Below, in pieces: positions 18,308 through 27,538 of a stretch of DNA of 64,000 nucleotides (the first letter of the stretch is position 1; every line of letters starts with the position of its first letter). This DNA is from Flavobacteriales bacterium (GTDB lineage: Bacteria > Bacteroidota > Bacteroidia > Flavobacteriales_D > Crocinitomicaceae), in the NCBI GenBank assembly GCA_947470515.1, contig CANITF010000007.1, positions 57,455-121,454 on the forward strand, given 5' to 3'. The notes below the pieces were generated by a model. It ran no database searches. It worked only from the letters and a program-made list of their open reading frames with translations, and was not told the origin of the DNA. The translations under genes were made by a program, and so were the position numbers.

Positions 18308-18362
18308 ATGATTTTGTTAGTTGATGTTTTACAATATTATAAAACTTAAAGATAAAATTCCC

Positions 18363-18370
18363 TAATTTTG
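18363..18370 (+). promoter_or_regulatory. Possible -7 promoter box of the LtaS-like gene
   Basis: TAATTTTG matches the Bacteroidota -7 consensus TAnnTTTG and ends 10 bases before the ATG at 18381, implying a very short leader. No well-placed -33 TTG is visible. Confidence 0.35.
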
Positions 18371-18380
18371 ACACTAATCT

Positions 18381-20267
18381 ATGAAAAAAGAAAAATCAAT
18401 CTTATCCAGTTTTATAATTCTTTTGAAACGTTTGTCGATCGTTCTACTCATGATGACCATCTCTCGACTGTTATTTCTATATTTCAATTTTGACAGTTTT
18501 ACAAATATCGGGTTCAATGAATTTGCCGTTGCAGCATGGTTTGATTGTATCACCATTTCACTGTTTTTTTTACCGTTTATTCTAATTCATTCCATTCCAG
18601 TTTCAAAAAAACTTTTTCGAATCAAGGAGTTGATTTTATTGATTTCTTTTCACGCCACCAACACCTTAATGCTTGCTTTGAATTTAATGGATATCGAATA
18701 TTTCAAGTTCACTAGCAAACGTTCAACCTTTGATTTATTCGCCATTTTAGGTGCTGGAAATGATTTTGCACAATTAGCAACAACTTTTATCAAAGACTTT
18801 TGGGTAATTATTATTTTACTCATCATACTCGTTGGTTTTTCAGAATTATTATACCGAAAAACAAAACAAGTTTACCAAACAAATAAAACAGTTTGGCGTC
18901 CATTAGCTTTTAATTTTTTAATTGCTTTGCCCTTATTTGTATTAATTGGTCGTGGTGGATTTCAATTAAAACCAGTTGGAATGATTGAAGTTTCTCAATA
19001 CAGTAATCCTGAAAATTCAGCGCTCGTTTTAAACACGCCTTTTACGATGTTAAAATCATATGGTATAGAACGATTAGAAATTAAACATTACTATACTGAA
19101 AAGGAAGAATTAGCTATTTTCAACCCAATTCAAATGAGTGAACCGCAACATATTTTGCCTGACGGAACAAATGTGATGATTATCCTGTTAGAAAGTTTTG
19201 GGAATGAATTTGTTGGTGCCTTTAGTGGAGAGAGAACATTTACCCCATTTTTCGATTCACTTATTGGTCAATCCTTGACATTTGAGCACGGAATCGCCAA
19301 CGGCAAAAAATCAATTGAGGCTGTTCCTTCGATTTTGGCATCCATTCCAAGTTTGATGGATAATCCCTACATTTCTTCCCCTTACGGAAATAATAAAATT
19401 GAATCTTTAGCTTCTATTTTAAAGAAAAAAGGCTATGAATCAGGATTTTACCATGGAGCAACAAATGGCTCTATGCGTTTCGATGGTTTCGCTGCTCAAG
19501 CGGGTTTTAACCATTATTTTGGAAGAAAAGAATATAATAACGACAAGCATTTCGACAAAACATGGGGAATTTTAGATGAATTTTTCAATCCTTGGACAGC
19601 AAAACAATTAACGAAATTAAAAGAACCTTTTTTCGGAACGTTGTTTACATTGTCTTCACATCACCCTTATTATATTCCACCGAATTGGAGAAAAATTGTA
19701 AAACAAGGAAAACAACCAATGTGTGCCTCCATTAATTACGGCGATATTTCATTGAGAAAATTCTTCGAAGAAGCAAAAAAACAACCGTGGTATGATAATA
19801 CACTTTTTATTCTAGTAGCAGATCATACGCCTTCAACAATTGATAAATTATATGGTCAAAGGAGATTCATGTATCAAATTCCAATCGTATTTTTCCATCC
19901 TAAAAAACTCTTACCTATAAAAAAGGATCCAATAATTTTTCAACAACTTGATATTTTACCGACTGTTTTAGACCTTTTAAACATCAAAACAAAGTTCTAT
20001 TCCTACGGACAATCTTATTACAAAAAGGCTGAAAGAGAGGCTATTACGTACATTGAAGGGTCTTGTTTCTACTTCAAGGGCCACCACATGTACACCGTTA
20101 CTAATGAAAAGGCACGAAATTTGTATGATTTCACTTTTCGAAAAGTATTAACGAACGATTCTCTTTCCTATTATAAAAAGGAAAGTAAAGCAGTTGAAAA
20201 ACGTGTAAAAGCAATAATTCAGCGCTATAATCGTGACTTGATTCATAATAAAACAGTAGTTGAATGA
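18381..20267 (+). CDS. LtaS/MdoB-like membrane sulfatase-fold phosphoglycerol transferase
   Basis: A 628-residue protein. About five transmembrane helices occupy residues 1-200, followed by an extracytoplasmic alkaline-phosphatase-superfamily domain (VMIILLESFGNEFVG...LVADHTPSTIDKLYG). In LtaS the nucleophile is a threonine; here the aligned position in NGKKSIEAVPSILASIPS appears to be S311. Homologues transfer phosphoglycerol or phosphoethanolamine onto envelope glycans or lipids. The four-base overlap with a lipid kinase gene (diacylglycerol is released by such transferases) fits lipid-headgroup recycling. Confidence 0.85.
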   Translation: MKKEKSILSSFIILLKRLSIVLLMMTISRLLFLYFNFDSFTNIGFNEFAVAAWFDCITISLFFLPFILIHSIPVSKKLFRIKELILLISFHATNTLMLALNLMDIEYFKFTSKRSTFDLFAILGAGNDFAQLATTFIKDFWVIIILLIILVGFSELLYRKTKQVYQTNKTVWRPLAFNFLIALPLFVLIGRGGFQLKPVGMIEVSQYSNPENSALVLNTPFTMLKSYGIERLEIKHYYTEKEELAIFNPIQMSEPQHILPDGTNVMIILLESFGNEFVGAFSGERTFTPFFDSLIGQSLTFEHGIANGKKSIEAVPSILASIPSLMDNPYISSPYGNNKIESLASILKKKGYESGFYHGATNGSMRFDGFAAQAGFNHYFGRKEYNNDKHFDKTWGILDEFFNPWTAKQLTKLKEPFFGTLFTLSSHHPYYIPPNWRKIVKQGKQPMCASINYGDISLRKFFEEAKKQPWYDNTLFILVADHTPSTIDKLYGQRRFMYQIPIVFFHPKKLLPIKKDPIIFQQLDILPTVLDLLNIKTKFYSYGQSYYKKAEREAITYIEGSCFYFKGHHMYTVTNEKARNLYDFTFRKVLTNDSLSYYKKESKAVEKRVKAIIQRYNRDLIHNKTVVE

Positions 20268-21142
20268 AACAAAGAATCCGATTTATTATCAACCCAATTT
20301 CCGGAGTAGGAAAAAAAGGTGATTTACCTCAAATTATTGAGGAGAATTTGGATCATTCTAAATTCGATTATGATATTGCAATCACAGAATACGCAAAACA
20401 CGCCAAAAAAATTGCTTACGAAGCTTCTTTAGAAGGAATTGATATCGTTTGTGCAGTTGGAGGTGATGGTTCAGTTCACGAAGTTGGTACTGCTCTAATT
20501 GGCACGCAAACGAAGATTGCAATTTTACCGTGTGGTTCTGGAAATGGACTTGCCAGACATTTGAATATCCCAATGAACATTCCAAAAGCAATTGAATGCA
20601 TCAACAATGATTCTTCGATTCGCATGGACACAGTTTTAGTAAATGACAAACCATTCCTTGGAATTGGTGGTTATGGCTTTGACGCGATCATTGCAAAGAA
20701 ATTTGACAATTACCACAAAAGAGGTTTTTGGAGTTATGTAAAATTGGTAATTAGAGAATTTGCAAAATACAATCCAATAAATGTTTCAGTTGATTTGAAT
20801 GGAGAAATAAAAACGATGCCTGTTGTTTTGTGCACAATTGCCAACTCTTCTGAGTTTGGAAATGGTTTCGTTGTTTCACCAAATTCAAGTGTTACAGATG
20901 GTAAAATTGAATTGTGTTTATTAAAACCTTTTTCATTTTGGATGGCACCAACAGTTGTATATCGTTTTTTCAAAAGAACCGCACATAAATCAAAATATTC
21001 TGAAGTTATTTCATTTAAAAAAGCACGAATTACTTTATCTCGAAACATTGCGCATTATGATGGAGAACCGTTTAATGTGAAAGACGTTTTAAATATTCAA
21101 GTTGTGCCGAGTAGCTTGAATATATTAATAGGAAAAAAATAA
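20264..21142 (+). CDS. Diacylglycerol kinase-family lipid kinase
   Basis: A 292-residue DAGK_cat-type kinase. It shows FIINPISGVGKK at the N-terminus, the nucleotide motif VGGDGSVHEVG near residues 65-75, and LPCGSGNGLARHLNIP, followed by the beta-rich C-terminal domain (IAHYDGEPFNVKDV). It phosphorylates diacylglycerol or a related lipid. Its ATG overlaps the LtaS-like stop (ATGA), indicating coupling. The pair could recycle diacylglycerol produced by phosphoglycerol transfer; that link is inference. Confidence 0.92.
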   Translation: MKQRIRFIINPISGVGKKGDLPQIIEENLDHSKFDYDIAITEYAKHAKKIAYEASLEGIDIVCAVGGDGSVHEVGTALIGTQTKIAILPCGSGNGLARHLNIPMNIPKAIECINNDSSIRMDTVLVNDKPFLGIGGYGFDAIIAKKFDNYHKRGFWSYVKLVIREFAKYNPINVSVDLNGEIKTMPVVLCTIANSSEFGNGFVVSPNSSVTDGKIELCLLKPFSFWMAPTVVYRFFKRTAHKSKYSEVISFKKARITLSRNIAHYDGEPFNVKDVLNIQVVPSSLNILIGKK

Positions 21143-21147
21143 AACTC

Positions 21148-21603
21148 ATGGAATTTATTGAAATTGATATTTCTGAAATTATCCCCAAATTGGATAAATT
21201 AACCTCAGAAACAAAACCTCTTTGGGGCGATATGTCAGCACAAAGAATGGTTGAACATTTGACAGATACACTTAAAATTGCTTCTGGAAAAATCAAATTT
21301 CCGCTAGAAATACCTGAAGATAAAATTGAGAAAATGCAAGAATTTCTTAATTCAGACAAACCAATGGCAAGAGGAATTGTCGTGCCATTTGCTAAGAAAG
21401 ATGAAGCCTTAAGAAACGAAGAAATTGAATTGGCAATTGATGAATTTTTATTGGAATGGTTGGATTTTGATGAGCATTACTCAGAAAATGAAAGCAGAAC
21501 AGAATCACATCCTTATTACGGTCAATTGAATTACGATCAATGGTGTCGTTTACATTCAAAGCATTTGACACATCATTTTGAACAATTTGGAATAGTAGAT
21601 TAA
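21148..21603 (+). CDS. DUF1569 / DinB-like protein
   Basis: A 151-residue protein with the DinB-superfamily four-helix pattern: WGDMSAQRMVEHLTDTL at residues about 30-46 and a C-terminal HPYYGQLNYDQWCRLHSKH segment ending HHFEQFG. The histidines at the ends of helices are typical metal ligands (H35-type, H-x3-HH). Enzymatic role unknown; relatives include thiol-dependent transferases. It begins 5 bp after the lipid kinase, so it is the last gene of that operon, and ends at a terminator. Confidence 0.75.
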   Translation: MEFIEIDISEIIPKLDKLTSETKPLWGDMSAQRMVEHLTDTLKIASGKIKFPLEIPEDKIEKMQEFLNSDKPMARGIVVPFAKKDEALRNEEIELAIDEFLLEWLDFDEHYSENESRTESHPYYGQLNYDQWCRLHSKHLTHHFEQFGIVD

Positions 21604-21610
21604 AATAAAA

Positions 21611-21632
21611 AGAGGCTCTCGCCTCTTTTTTT
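21611..21632. terminator. Bidirectional terminator between convergent genes
   Basis: AGAGGC-TCTC-GCCTCT hairpin with a T-run to the right and an A-run to the left. It lies between the DUF1569 stop at 21603 and the minus-strand gene ending at 21631. Confidence 0.85.
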
Positions 21633-21849
21633 ATTCCTTTACACTAATTTGTTTTACTGAAACTATTTGTTTCAAAGGTCGGTCCTTATTATTGGATGTG
21701 TTCTTGTGTTTCAACCCCTTATTCATTATTGCCTTGGATAGAATTATCGTCTTAACAGGTTCAGCGTTTTGTTTTACTTCTTGTGCTGAGCCAGAAAAGG
21801 AAATTAATACGATAGAAACAAATCCTATAATTTTGGTTATTGCTTTCAT
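21631..21849 (-). CDS. Small secreted hypothetical protein
   Basis: A 72-residue product from the ATG at 21849, which directly begins a signal peptide (MKAITKIIGFVSIVLIS... ending SGSAQ). An in-frame ATG at 21888 would add 13 residues before the signal and is less likely. The mature part, about 50 residues, is basic and Lys/Asn-rich with no cysteine. No family recognised. The signal peptide and terminator support a real gene; its conservation is untested. Confidence 0.5.
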   Translation of the reverse strand: MKAITKIIGFVSIVLISFSGSAQEVKQNAEPVKTIILSKAIMNKGLKHKNTSNNKDRPLKQIVSVKQISVKE

Positions 21850-21914
21850 GATTTTTACGTTTAAATTTACAAACTGTTGACAAATCATATGCCATAATTT
21901 TTAATCATAATTAA

Positions 21915-22070
21915 ATGATTCTACTTTATTCATTTATTTCAGGAATTATTCTCGGTACTTTAAATTACATCTATTTCAGGAAACAAGGATATACGGCTAT
22001 AACTGTATTTCTCATGGGAGTTTTTGCTTTTTCAGCCATGTCATATATGTTTTTGAAATTCCTTCTTTAA
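21915..22070 (+). CDS. Small two-helix membrane protein
   Basis: A 51-codon frame from ATG 21915 to TAA 22070. The product starts MILLYSFISGIILGTLNYIY, then FRKQGYTA, then a second hydrophobic stretch (ITVFLMGVFAFSAMSYMFL). It reads as two transmembrane helices joined by a short positively charged loop. It fills the gap between the divergent small secreted gene and the EI24 gene. No family recognised; probable because of the clean membrane pattern, not because of homology. Confidence 0.5.
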   Translation: MILLYSFISGIILGTLNYIYFRKQGYTAITVFLMGVFAFSAMSYMFLKFLL

Positions 22071-22102
22071 CCACTTTTTGTTATATTCGTGTTTCTGTAA
22101 CA

Positions 22103-22837
22103 ATGAAAGCACTTCAACTTCATATTAAAGCAATTTCTCTCACGTTCACTGAACTTGGAAAAGGTAAATATTTAGTTTTTTTTGTGCCTGGAATTGCAAT
22201 AGCTATGATCTTTTGGCAAGTTTTTCTTCTGACAGAAACAGTTGAAAATTCATTTTTATTTCTAGAAGATATTCCGTGGATTGGCACCTATTTAAAAAGC
22301 GGTGTTAGCGGGACAATTGGCATTATACAATTTCTATTTGATCAACTTTTCATCTTTTTTATTTTAACCGTATTATCTCCTTTTAATACCATTCTATCTG
22401 AAAAAATTGACTCGTCCATAACTGGCAAAAAATATGTTTTTGATTTGGCGCAAGTAATATCTGACTTCTTTAGGATGCTTTTGGTGGTTCTCATAGCATT
22501 TATGTTAGAAATTTTCGTGTTGTTCATCTATTGGATTTTCTCTGTGATATTAAACTTAGATTTTCTCGACTCATTCGCCTATTTCATAATTGCAGCTTTC
22601 TTTTACGGCTTCTCGTTTTACGATTACAGTTTAGAAAGACACCAAAAAGGGATTTTAGAAAGTTTACAATTTGCTTTTTCGAATAAACTTATTGTCGCAA
22701 TCAGTGGGAGTTTGTTTCTACTTATTTACAAAATCCCTGCAGCTGGAGTAATTATTGCCCCCGTTATTACAACTATGATTACTACATTCGTATATATAAA
22801 GAATCAAGGAATAAATTTGACTTCGAATTCAAAATGA
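22103..22837 (+). CDS. EI24 (CysZ-like) domain membrane protein
   Basis: A 244-residue polytopic protein with about five to six hydrophobic helices. The overall pattern (helix, amphipathic re-entrant stretch ISDFFRMLLVVLIAFMLEIF, then YSLERHQKGILES and two final helices) fits the EI24/CysZ family. E. coli CysZ supports sulfate uptake, but Bacteroidota members are uncharacterised and there is no sulfur-assimilation gene here. Its stop overlaps the methylmalonyl-CoA mutase small-subunit start by 4 bp, so they share a transcript. Confidence 0.75.
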   Translation: MKALQLHIKAISLTFTELGKGKYLVFFVPGIAIAMIFWQVFLLTETVENSFLFLEDIPWIGTYLKSGVSGTIGIIQFLFDQLFIFFILTVLSPFNTILSEKIDSSITGKKYVFDLAQVISDFFRMLLVVLIAFMLEIFVLFIYWIFSVILNLDFLDSFAYFIIAAFFYGFSFYDYSLERHQKGILESLQFAFSNKLIVAISGSLFLLIYKIPAAGVIIAPVITTMITTFVYIKNQGINLTSNSK

Positions 22838-24189
22838 TAGAACTAAAAAAAGATTTCAACCCTAGTTCATTGCCTGAATGGATTGAACAATTGAAAAAAG
22901 AGCTAAAAGGTGATGACTTCAATAAATTACTGCGTGAAGATGAATTGGAGGAGATCAAATACCCGACTTTTAGTCATGCAGAAAGTAATTCTATATCAGT
23001 TGAAGCACCAGGAAAATTTCCATATACACGCGGTACAAAAACCAAAAAAAATGATTGGAATAATGGTTATTTATTAAAAGTAACTGACGAAAAAGCGGCA
23101 AATTTAAAAGCCTTAGAAATTTTATTAAAAGGATGTGATGCTCTGTTTTTTGATCTCCTAGAAAAAAATGAAGTCAATTGGGAAATCCTCTTAAACGGAA
23201 TTGAATTACACTATATTCAAACAGATTTTAGAATAAGAACTATTTCTCAATTTCTAAGTTTTAAAAAGCATTTTCAAAATAATTTTCCAACTACATTAAA
23301 ATTCTCTATTGATTTTTTACAACTCGATCAATCAGAACAATTGTTTAATGCTCTTTCTGATGATATGAGAAATGTGCAACGACCTTTTTGCTTGATTGAT
23401 GGCTATTCAATTCAACAAACTGGTGCAACAACATGGCAAGAAATTGCTTTTATGCTTTCAACTGGTAATGAATATCTTGTCAAACTAATTGAAAAAGGAT
23501 TCACCATTGATGAAGCAGCCGCTTGTATCCATTTTTCAACTGGAATTGGTTCAACTTATTTTTATGAAATCGCAAAAATTAGAGCTTTAAGAAAAGCTTG
23601 GTCATTGATAATAAAAAACTACAATCCAATACACGCTTGTTCATATAACTGTGCAATAACTGCAATCATTGGGTTTATGAATAAATCATTGAAAGACCCT
23701 CATACCAATTTATTGAGGCAAACAACAGAAGCAATGTCAGCAATTGCAGCTGGAATTGAAACAATAATTGTATTGCCGTATGATGCTGAATCAATTAGTG
23801 GAACAAGTATCTTGGCGGAACGAATGGCGTTAAACATTTCTTTAATTTTAAAAGAGGAAAGCTATTTCGATGCCGTGATTGACCCTTTAGGAGGAAGTTA
23901 TGCGTTGGAGGACTTAACGGAACAAATAGGAGCGAAAAGTTGGGACTTGTTTCAAAAACTTGAGTCATTAGGAGGTATTTCATCTAAAAAAACTATTCAC
24001 TATTTGAGATCTGAAATAAATACAAAATCTGAAATTAGAAAAAATCAAATAGCAAATTCTCATAAAACACTGATTGGAATTAATAGGTTCTTAAACCCTT
24101 TGCCTGAAAAAAATGAGTTTTTAATCCAAGATGATTATTTAGGAATGTCGAAAATTATTTTTGAACGTGATTTAATACCCGTGAAATGA
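22834..24189 (+). CDS. mutA: Methylmalonyl-CoA mutase, small subunit
   Basis: A 451-residue protein related to the mutase catalytic TIM barrel ([60 protein letters not shown]). It lacks the DxHxxG cobalamin-binding signature, and its length fits a truncated, non-B12-binding small subunit. With the large subunit it interconverts succinyl-CoA and methylmalonyl-CoA. It has 4-bp overlaps on both sides. I see no cobalamin riboswitch; there is no leader space upstream. Confidence 0.93.
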   Translation: MIELKKDFNPSSLPEWIEQLKKELKGDDFNKLLREDELEEIKYPTFSHAESNSISVEAPGKFPYTRGTKTKKNDWNNGYLLKVTDEKAANLKALEILLKGCDALFFDLLEKNEVNWEILLNGIELHYIQTDFRIRTISQFLSFKKHFQNNFPTTLKFSIDFLQLDQSEQLFNALSDDMRNVQRPFCLIDGYSIQQTGATTWQEIAFMLSTGNEYLVKLIEKGFTIDEAAACIHFSTGIGSTYFYEIAKIRALRKAWSLIIKNYNPIHACSYNCAITAIIGFMNKSLKDPHTNLLRQTTEAMSAIAAGIETIIVLPYDAESISGTSILAERMALNISLILKEESYFDAVIDPLGGSYALEDLTEQIGAKSWDLFQKLESLGGISSKKTIHYLRSEINTKSEIRKNQIANSHKTLIGINRFLNPLPEKNEFLIQDDYLGMSKIIFERDLIPVK

Positions 24190-26324
24190 AAAGAATAGAC
24201 TTTAGCACAATTTCTTATCAATCAGAAAGTGATAAATCCGAAACCAAGTCGGAAATCACGCTAGAAACAGCGGAAAAAATCAATCTTCAAGCATTTTATA
24301 TAGCAAAAGATATTGAGAAAACTGAACACATTGGTTATGTATCTGGAATTGCACCTTATTTGAGAGGTCCGTATGCCAGTATGTATGCAATTCGACCATG
24401 GACAATTAGACAATACGCTGGTTTTTCAACAGCTGAAGAATCGAATGCTTTTTACAGACGCAATTTAGCGGCAGGACAAAAAGGTCTTTCTGTTGCATTT
24501 GACTTAGCTACACACAGAGGTTATGACTCAGATCATGAGCGCGTTGAGGGAGATGTTGGAAAAGCTGGTGTGGCAATCGATTCTATTTTGGATATGAAAA
24601 TTTTATTTGATCAGATTCCTTTAGATGAAATGTCTGTTTCTATGACAATGAATGGAGCTGTAATACCAATCTTAGCCTTTTACATTGTTGCTGCTGAAGA
24701 ACAAGGCGTTTCGCAAGATAAATTAATTGGAACGATTCAAAATGATATTTTAAAAGAGTTCATGGTTCGGAATACCTATATCTACCCTCCTGCTCCATCA
24801 ATGAGAATAATTTCTGATATTTTCGAATACACTTCGAAGAACATGCCGAAGTTCAACTCAATTTCAATCTCTGGTTACCACATGCAAGAAGCTGGTGCTA
24901 CTGCAGCAATAGAACTAGCCTATACATTAGCTGATGGTTTAGAGTATTTAAGAGCTGGAATAAAAACGGGGATGAGTATCGATGAATTTGCTCCACGACT
25001 TAGTTTTTTCTGGGCAATCGGAATGAATCATAACATGGAAATTGCAAAAATGCGCGCCGGGAGATTGATATGGTCCAAACTTGTAAAACAATTTAATCCG
25101 ACAAATAGTAAATCGTTGGCGTTAAGAACACATTGTCAAACATCTGGGTGGAGTTTAACTGAACAAGATCCATTCAATAATGTTTCTAGAACCTGTATTG
25201 AAGCATTAGCTGCTGTTTTTGGAGGAACGCAGTCGTTACATACCAATGCACTTGACGAAGCAATTGCTTTGCCAACAGATTTTTCGGCACGCATTGCAAG
25301 AAACACCCAAATATACCTTCAAGAAGAAATAGGAATTACTTCGTTCATTGATCCTTTTGGAGGAAGCTATTATATTGAGAAATTGACTGAAGAATTAGTG
25401 GATGAAGCTTGGAAATTAATTCAAGAAGTAGAAGAATTGGGTGGAATGGCAAAAGCTATAGAAACAGGTCTTCCTAAAATGAGAATTGAAGAAGCAGCGG
25501 CGAGAAAACAGGCACGAATTGATTCCGATAAAGATATTATTGTTGGAGTGAATCGCTATCAAATAAGCAAGGAGGACGCAGCAAATATTGAGATTTTAGA
25601 AGTTGACAATTCGAAAGTACGAGAAGCTCAATTAGAAAGACTGAAAAACTTACGTCAAAATCGAGATCTTAAAAAAGTACAAGAATCACTTTCAGAATTA
25701 GAAAATGCAGCAAAAAATAATTCTGGTAACTTGTTAGAAATTGCCATTCGATGCGCTCGAAACAGAGCTTCGTTAGGTGAGATTTCAACTGCGATGGAAA
25801 ATGCATTTGGAAGATATAAAGCAACCATTCGTTCAATTTCTGGCGTATATTCGCATGAAGCTATGGAAGACAAAGATTTTATTATCGCTAAAGATTTAAC
25901 CAATCAGTTTAGCAAGCTGGAAGGTCGTAGACCCCGAATTATGATCGCTAAAATGGGACAAGATGGTCATGATCGTGGAGCAAAAGTAATTGCATCATCG
26001 TTTGCAGATATTGGTTTTGATGTTGATATTGGACCACTTTTTCAAACACCCGCAGAAGCTGCGAAACAGGCGGTCGAAAATGATGTTCATATCCTTGGTG
26101 TTTCATCTTTAGCCGCTGGACATAAAATACTTATTCCACAAGTTATCGCTGAATTAAAAAAACTTGAGCGCGAAGATATTATGGTGATTGCTGGCGGAGT
26201 GATTCCACAACAAGACTATGATTTCCTATACAAAGCAGGTGTTTTTGGTGTTTTTGGTCCTGGAACAAAAATTTCTAAGGCAGCACAAGAAATACTACAT
26301 TTATTAATAAAAAGTGCTGAATAG
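24186..26324 (+). CDS. mutB: Methylmalonyl-CoA mutase, large (B12-binding) subunit
   Basis: A 712-residue catalytic subunit. The N-terminal barrel has [38 protein letters not shown] and the adenosylcobalamin-pocket region [21 protein letters not shown] linker near residue 500 leads to the C-terminal B12-binding Rossmann domain with DGHDRG (H595 as lower axial cobalt ligand) and [17 protein letters not shown]. The enzyme links propionate or succinate metabolism and needs adenosylcobalamin. Overlaps mutA by 4 bp. Confidence 0.97.
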   Translation: MKRIDFSTISYQSESDKSETKSEITLETAEKINLQAFYIAKDIEKTEHIGYVSGIAPYLRGPYASMYAIRPWTIRQYAGFSTAEESNAFYRRNLAAGQKGLSVAFDLATHRGYDSDHERVEGDVGKAGVAIDSILDMKILFDQIPLDEMSVSMTMNGAVIPILAFYIVAAEEQGVSQDKLIGTIQNDILKEFMVRNTYIYPPAPSMRIISDIFEYTSKNMPKFNSISISGYHMQEAGATAAIELAYTLADGLEYLRAGIKTGMSIDEFAPRLSFFWAIGMNHNMEIAKMRAGRLIWSKLVKQFNPTNSKSLALRTHCQTSGWSLTEQDPFNNVSRTCIEALAAVFGGTQSLHTNALDEAIALPTDFSARIARNTQIYLQEEIGITSFIDPFGGSYYIEKLTEELVDEAWKLIQEVEELGGMAKAIETGLPKMRIEEAAARKQARIDSDKDIIVGVNRYQISKEDAANIEILEVDNSKVREAQLERLKNLRQNRDLKKVQESLSELENAAKNNSGNLLEIAIRCARNRASLGEISTAMENAFGRYKATIRSISGVYSHEAMEDKDFIIAKDLTNQFSKLEGRRPRIMIAKMGQDGHDRGAKVIASSFADIGFDVDIGPLFQTPAEAAKQAVENDVHILGVSSLAAGHKILIPQVIAELKKLEREDIMVIAGGVIPQQDYDFLYKAGVFGVFGPGTKISKAAQEILHLLIKSAE

Positions 26325-26427
26325 TAATAAATTTAAACCAAGGATTGCAGTAAACAAATTTGTTTAGTACATTCGGCATAGTTATTGAAATGTCGAAAAT
26401 ATCAAAAAAGACAAAAAAAGTAAGGTT

Positions 26428-27153
26428 ATGAAAAAAATACTCACTCTATTACTGTTCGTTATTAGTGCAATTACGACAAATGCTCAAGCTCCAAAATACG
26501 ATGATTTAAAAATCTTATTTGCTGATGCAAATTATGAGAAATTAGTTAAAGTATCCTCGGGCTACACGTTAAAAGATGATCTCAAAAAAGACCCTCTTCC
26601 TTTCATTTGGTTAGCTAAAGGTTTGTATAAAATTTCACTTTCAGGTTCAGATGACGAGAAATTCAAGAATGCATACAAAGATGCTATTGCCGCTGTAACA
26701 AAAGCAATGAAAAATGACAAAGACGGCAATGCCTTAAGTGAATTTCAAGAATTTATTGATGAATTTCAAGGTTCTTTAGTTGAATTGATCAGCAATGATT
26801 TAGATGCTAAAGATTATAACAAAGCATCAGGATGGGTAATTAAATATATTAAAGTTACTAAAAACCCTATTGGAGCGAAATACCTAGATGGTGCATCTAA
26901 ATACCGTAAAACAGATAAAGGTGGAGCTAACACAGCTTGGAAAGAAGCTGAAACGATGTTGACTAAAATAACTACTATTGAAGATTGGAGTGATGCAGAT
27001 AAAGACATGTTGAAAATTGGTGTATTCCAAACTGCCGAATGTTATATCTTATCAAAACAAAAAGATAAAGCTAAAACACTTTTAAACAAGATTGCTCAAT
27101 GGTACGAAGAAGATGAAGATTTCAAAACTAAATACGATGAAATCATTAATTAA
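26428..27153 (+). CDS. Secreted helical (TPR-like) hypothetical protein
   Basis: A 241-residue protein with a signal peptide (MKKILTLLLFVISAITTNAQ). A Lys/Asp-rich, predicted all-helical mature region follows, with repeated patterns such as AKGLYKISLSGSDDEKFKNA and QTAECYILSKQKDKAKTLL reminiscent of degenerate TPR units. No catalytic motif. It stands alone 103 bp after mutB and ends at a strong terminator. I do not recognise a specific family. Confidence 0.75.
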   Translation: MKKILTLLLFVISAITTNAQAPKYDDLKILFADANYEKLVKVSSGYTLKDDLKKDPLPFIWLAKGLYKISLSGSDDEKFKNAYKDAIAAVTKAMKNDKDGNALSEFQEFIDEFQGSLVELISNDLDAKDYNKASGWVIKYIKVTKNPIGAKYLDGASKYRKTDKGGANTAWKEAETMLTKITTIEDWSDADKDMLKIGVFQTAECYILSKQKDKAKTLLNKIAQWYEEDEDFKTKYDEIIN

Positions 27154-27156
27154 TTG

Positions 27157-27184
27157 AAGCCCCGAAAGGGGCTTTTTCTTTTTA
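27157..27184 (+). terminator. Rho-independent terminator
   Basis: AAGCCCC-GAAA-GGGGCTT hairpin with a stable GAAA tetraloop, followed by TTTCTTTTT. It lies directly after the stop of the secreted helical protein. Confidence 0.92.
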
Positions 27185-27253
27185 ACAGTTTTGGTTTTAA
27201 AACTATTTGTATTTGAACTCGAATTAGTGATAAGAACAAACTAAATTTAGCCT

Positions 27254-27538
27254 ATGAAAAAATATGTCAGCTACTTCAAGAACAAATTCATTTTTACAAC
27301 ATCTTTGTTTGTCATATACATGCTATTTCTAGACGACATTGACATCTTTACTATTATCAATCAAAACAACAAGCTTTCACATTTAGAAGAAGGGAAATCA
27401 GAGGTAAGTGAAAAGCTAGCACGAACAAAACTCACGTTAAAGAAATTAAAATACACCTCTGAACTTGAAAGTTTTGCACGAGAAGAAAAACTCTTTAAGC
27501 GCGATAATGAAGAAATTTTCGTAATCTCTTATGAATAA
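27254..27538 (+). CDS. Septum formation initiator, FtsB/DivIC family
   Basis: A 94-residue protein with a short cytoplasmic Lys-rich start, one transmembrane helix at about 10-27 (KFIFTTSLFVIYMLFL) and a coiled coil at about 38-70 (NKLSHLEEGKSEVSEKLA). It ends with ELESFAREEKLFKRDNEEIF, which matches the DivIC/FtsB C-terminal pattern. It acts in the divisome with FtsL and FtsQ. A TAAATTTA near-match to the -7 box is at 27242-27249. It ends back-to-back with the SpoIID-like gene with no spacer. Confidence 0.88.
   Translation: MKKYVSYFKNKFIFTTSLFVIYMLFLDDIDIFTIINQNNKLSHLEEGKSEVSEKLARTKLTLKKLKYTSELESFAREEKLFKRDNEEIFVISYE

Noticed and set aside
22071..22836. Cobalamin riboswitch for methylmalonyl-CoA mutase
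   Set aside because: mutA overlaps the EI24 gene, and the 32-bp gap before that gene is too short for the structure.
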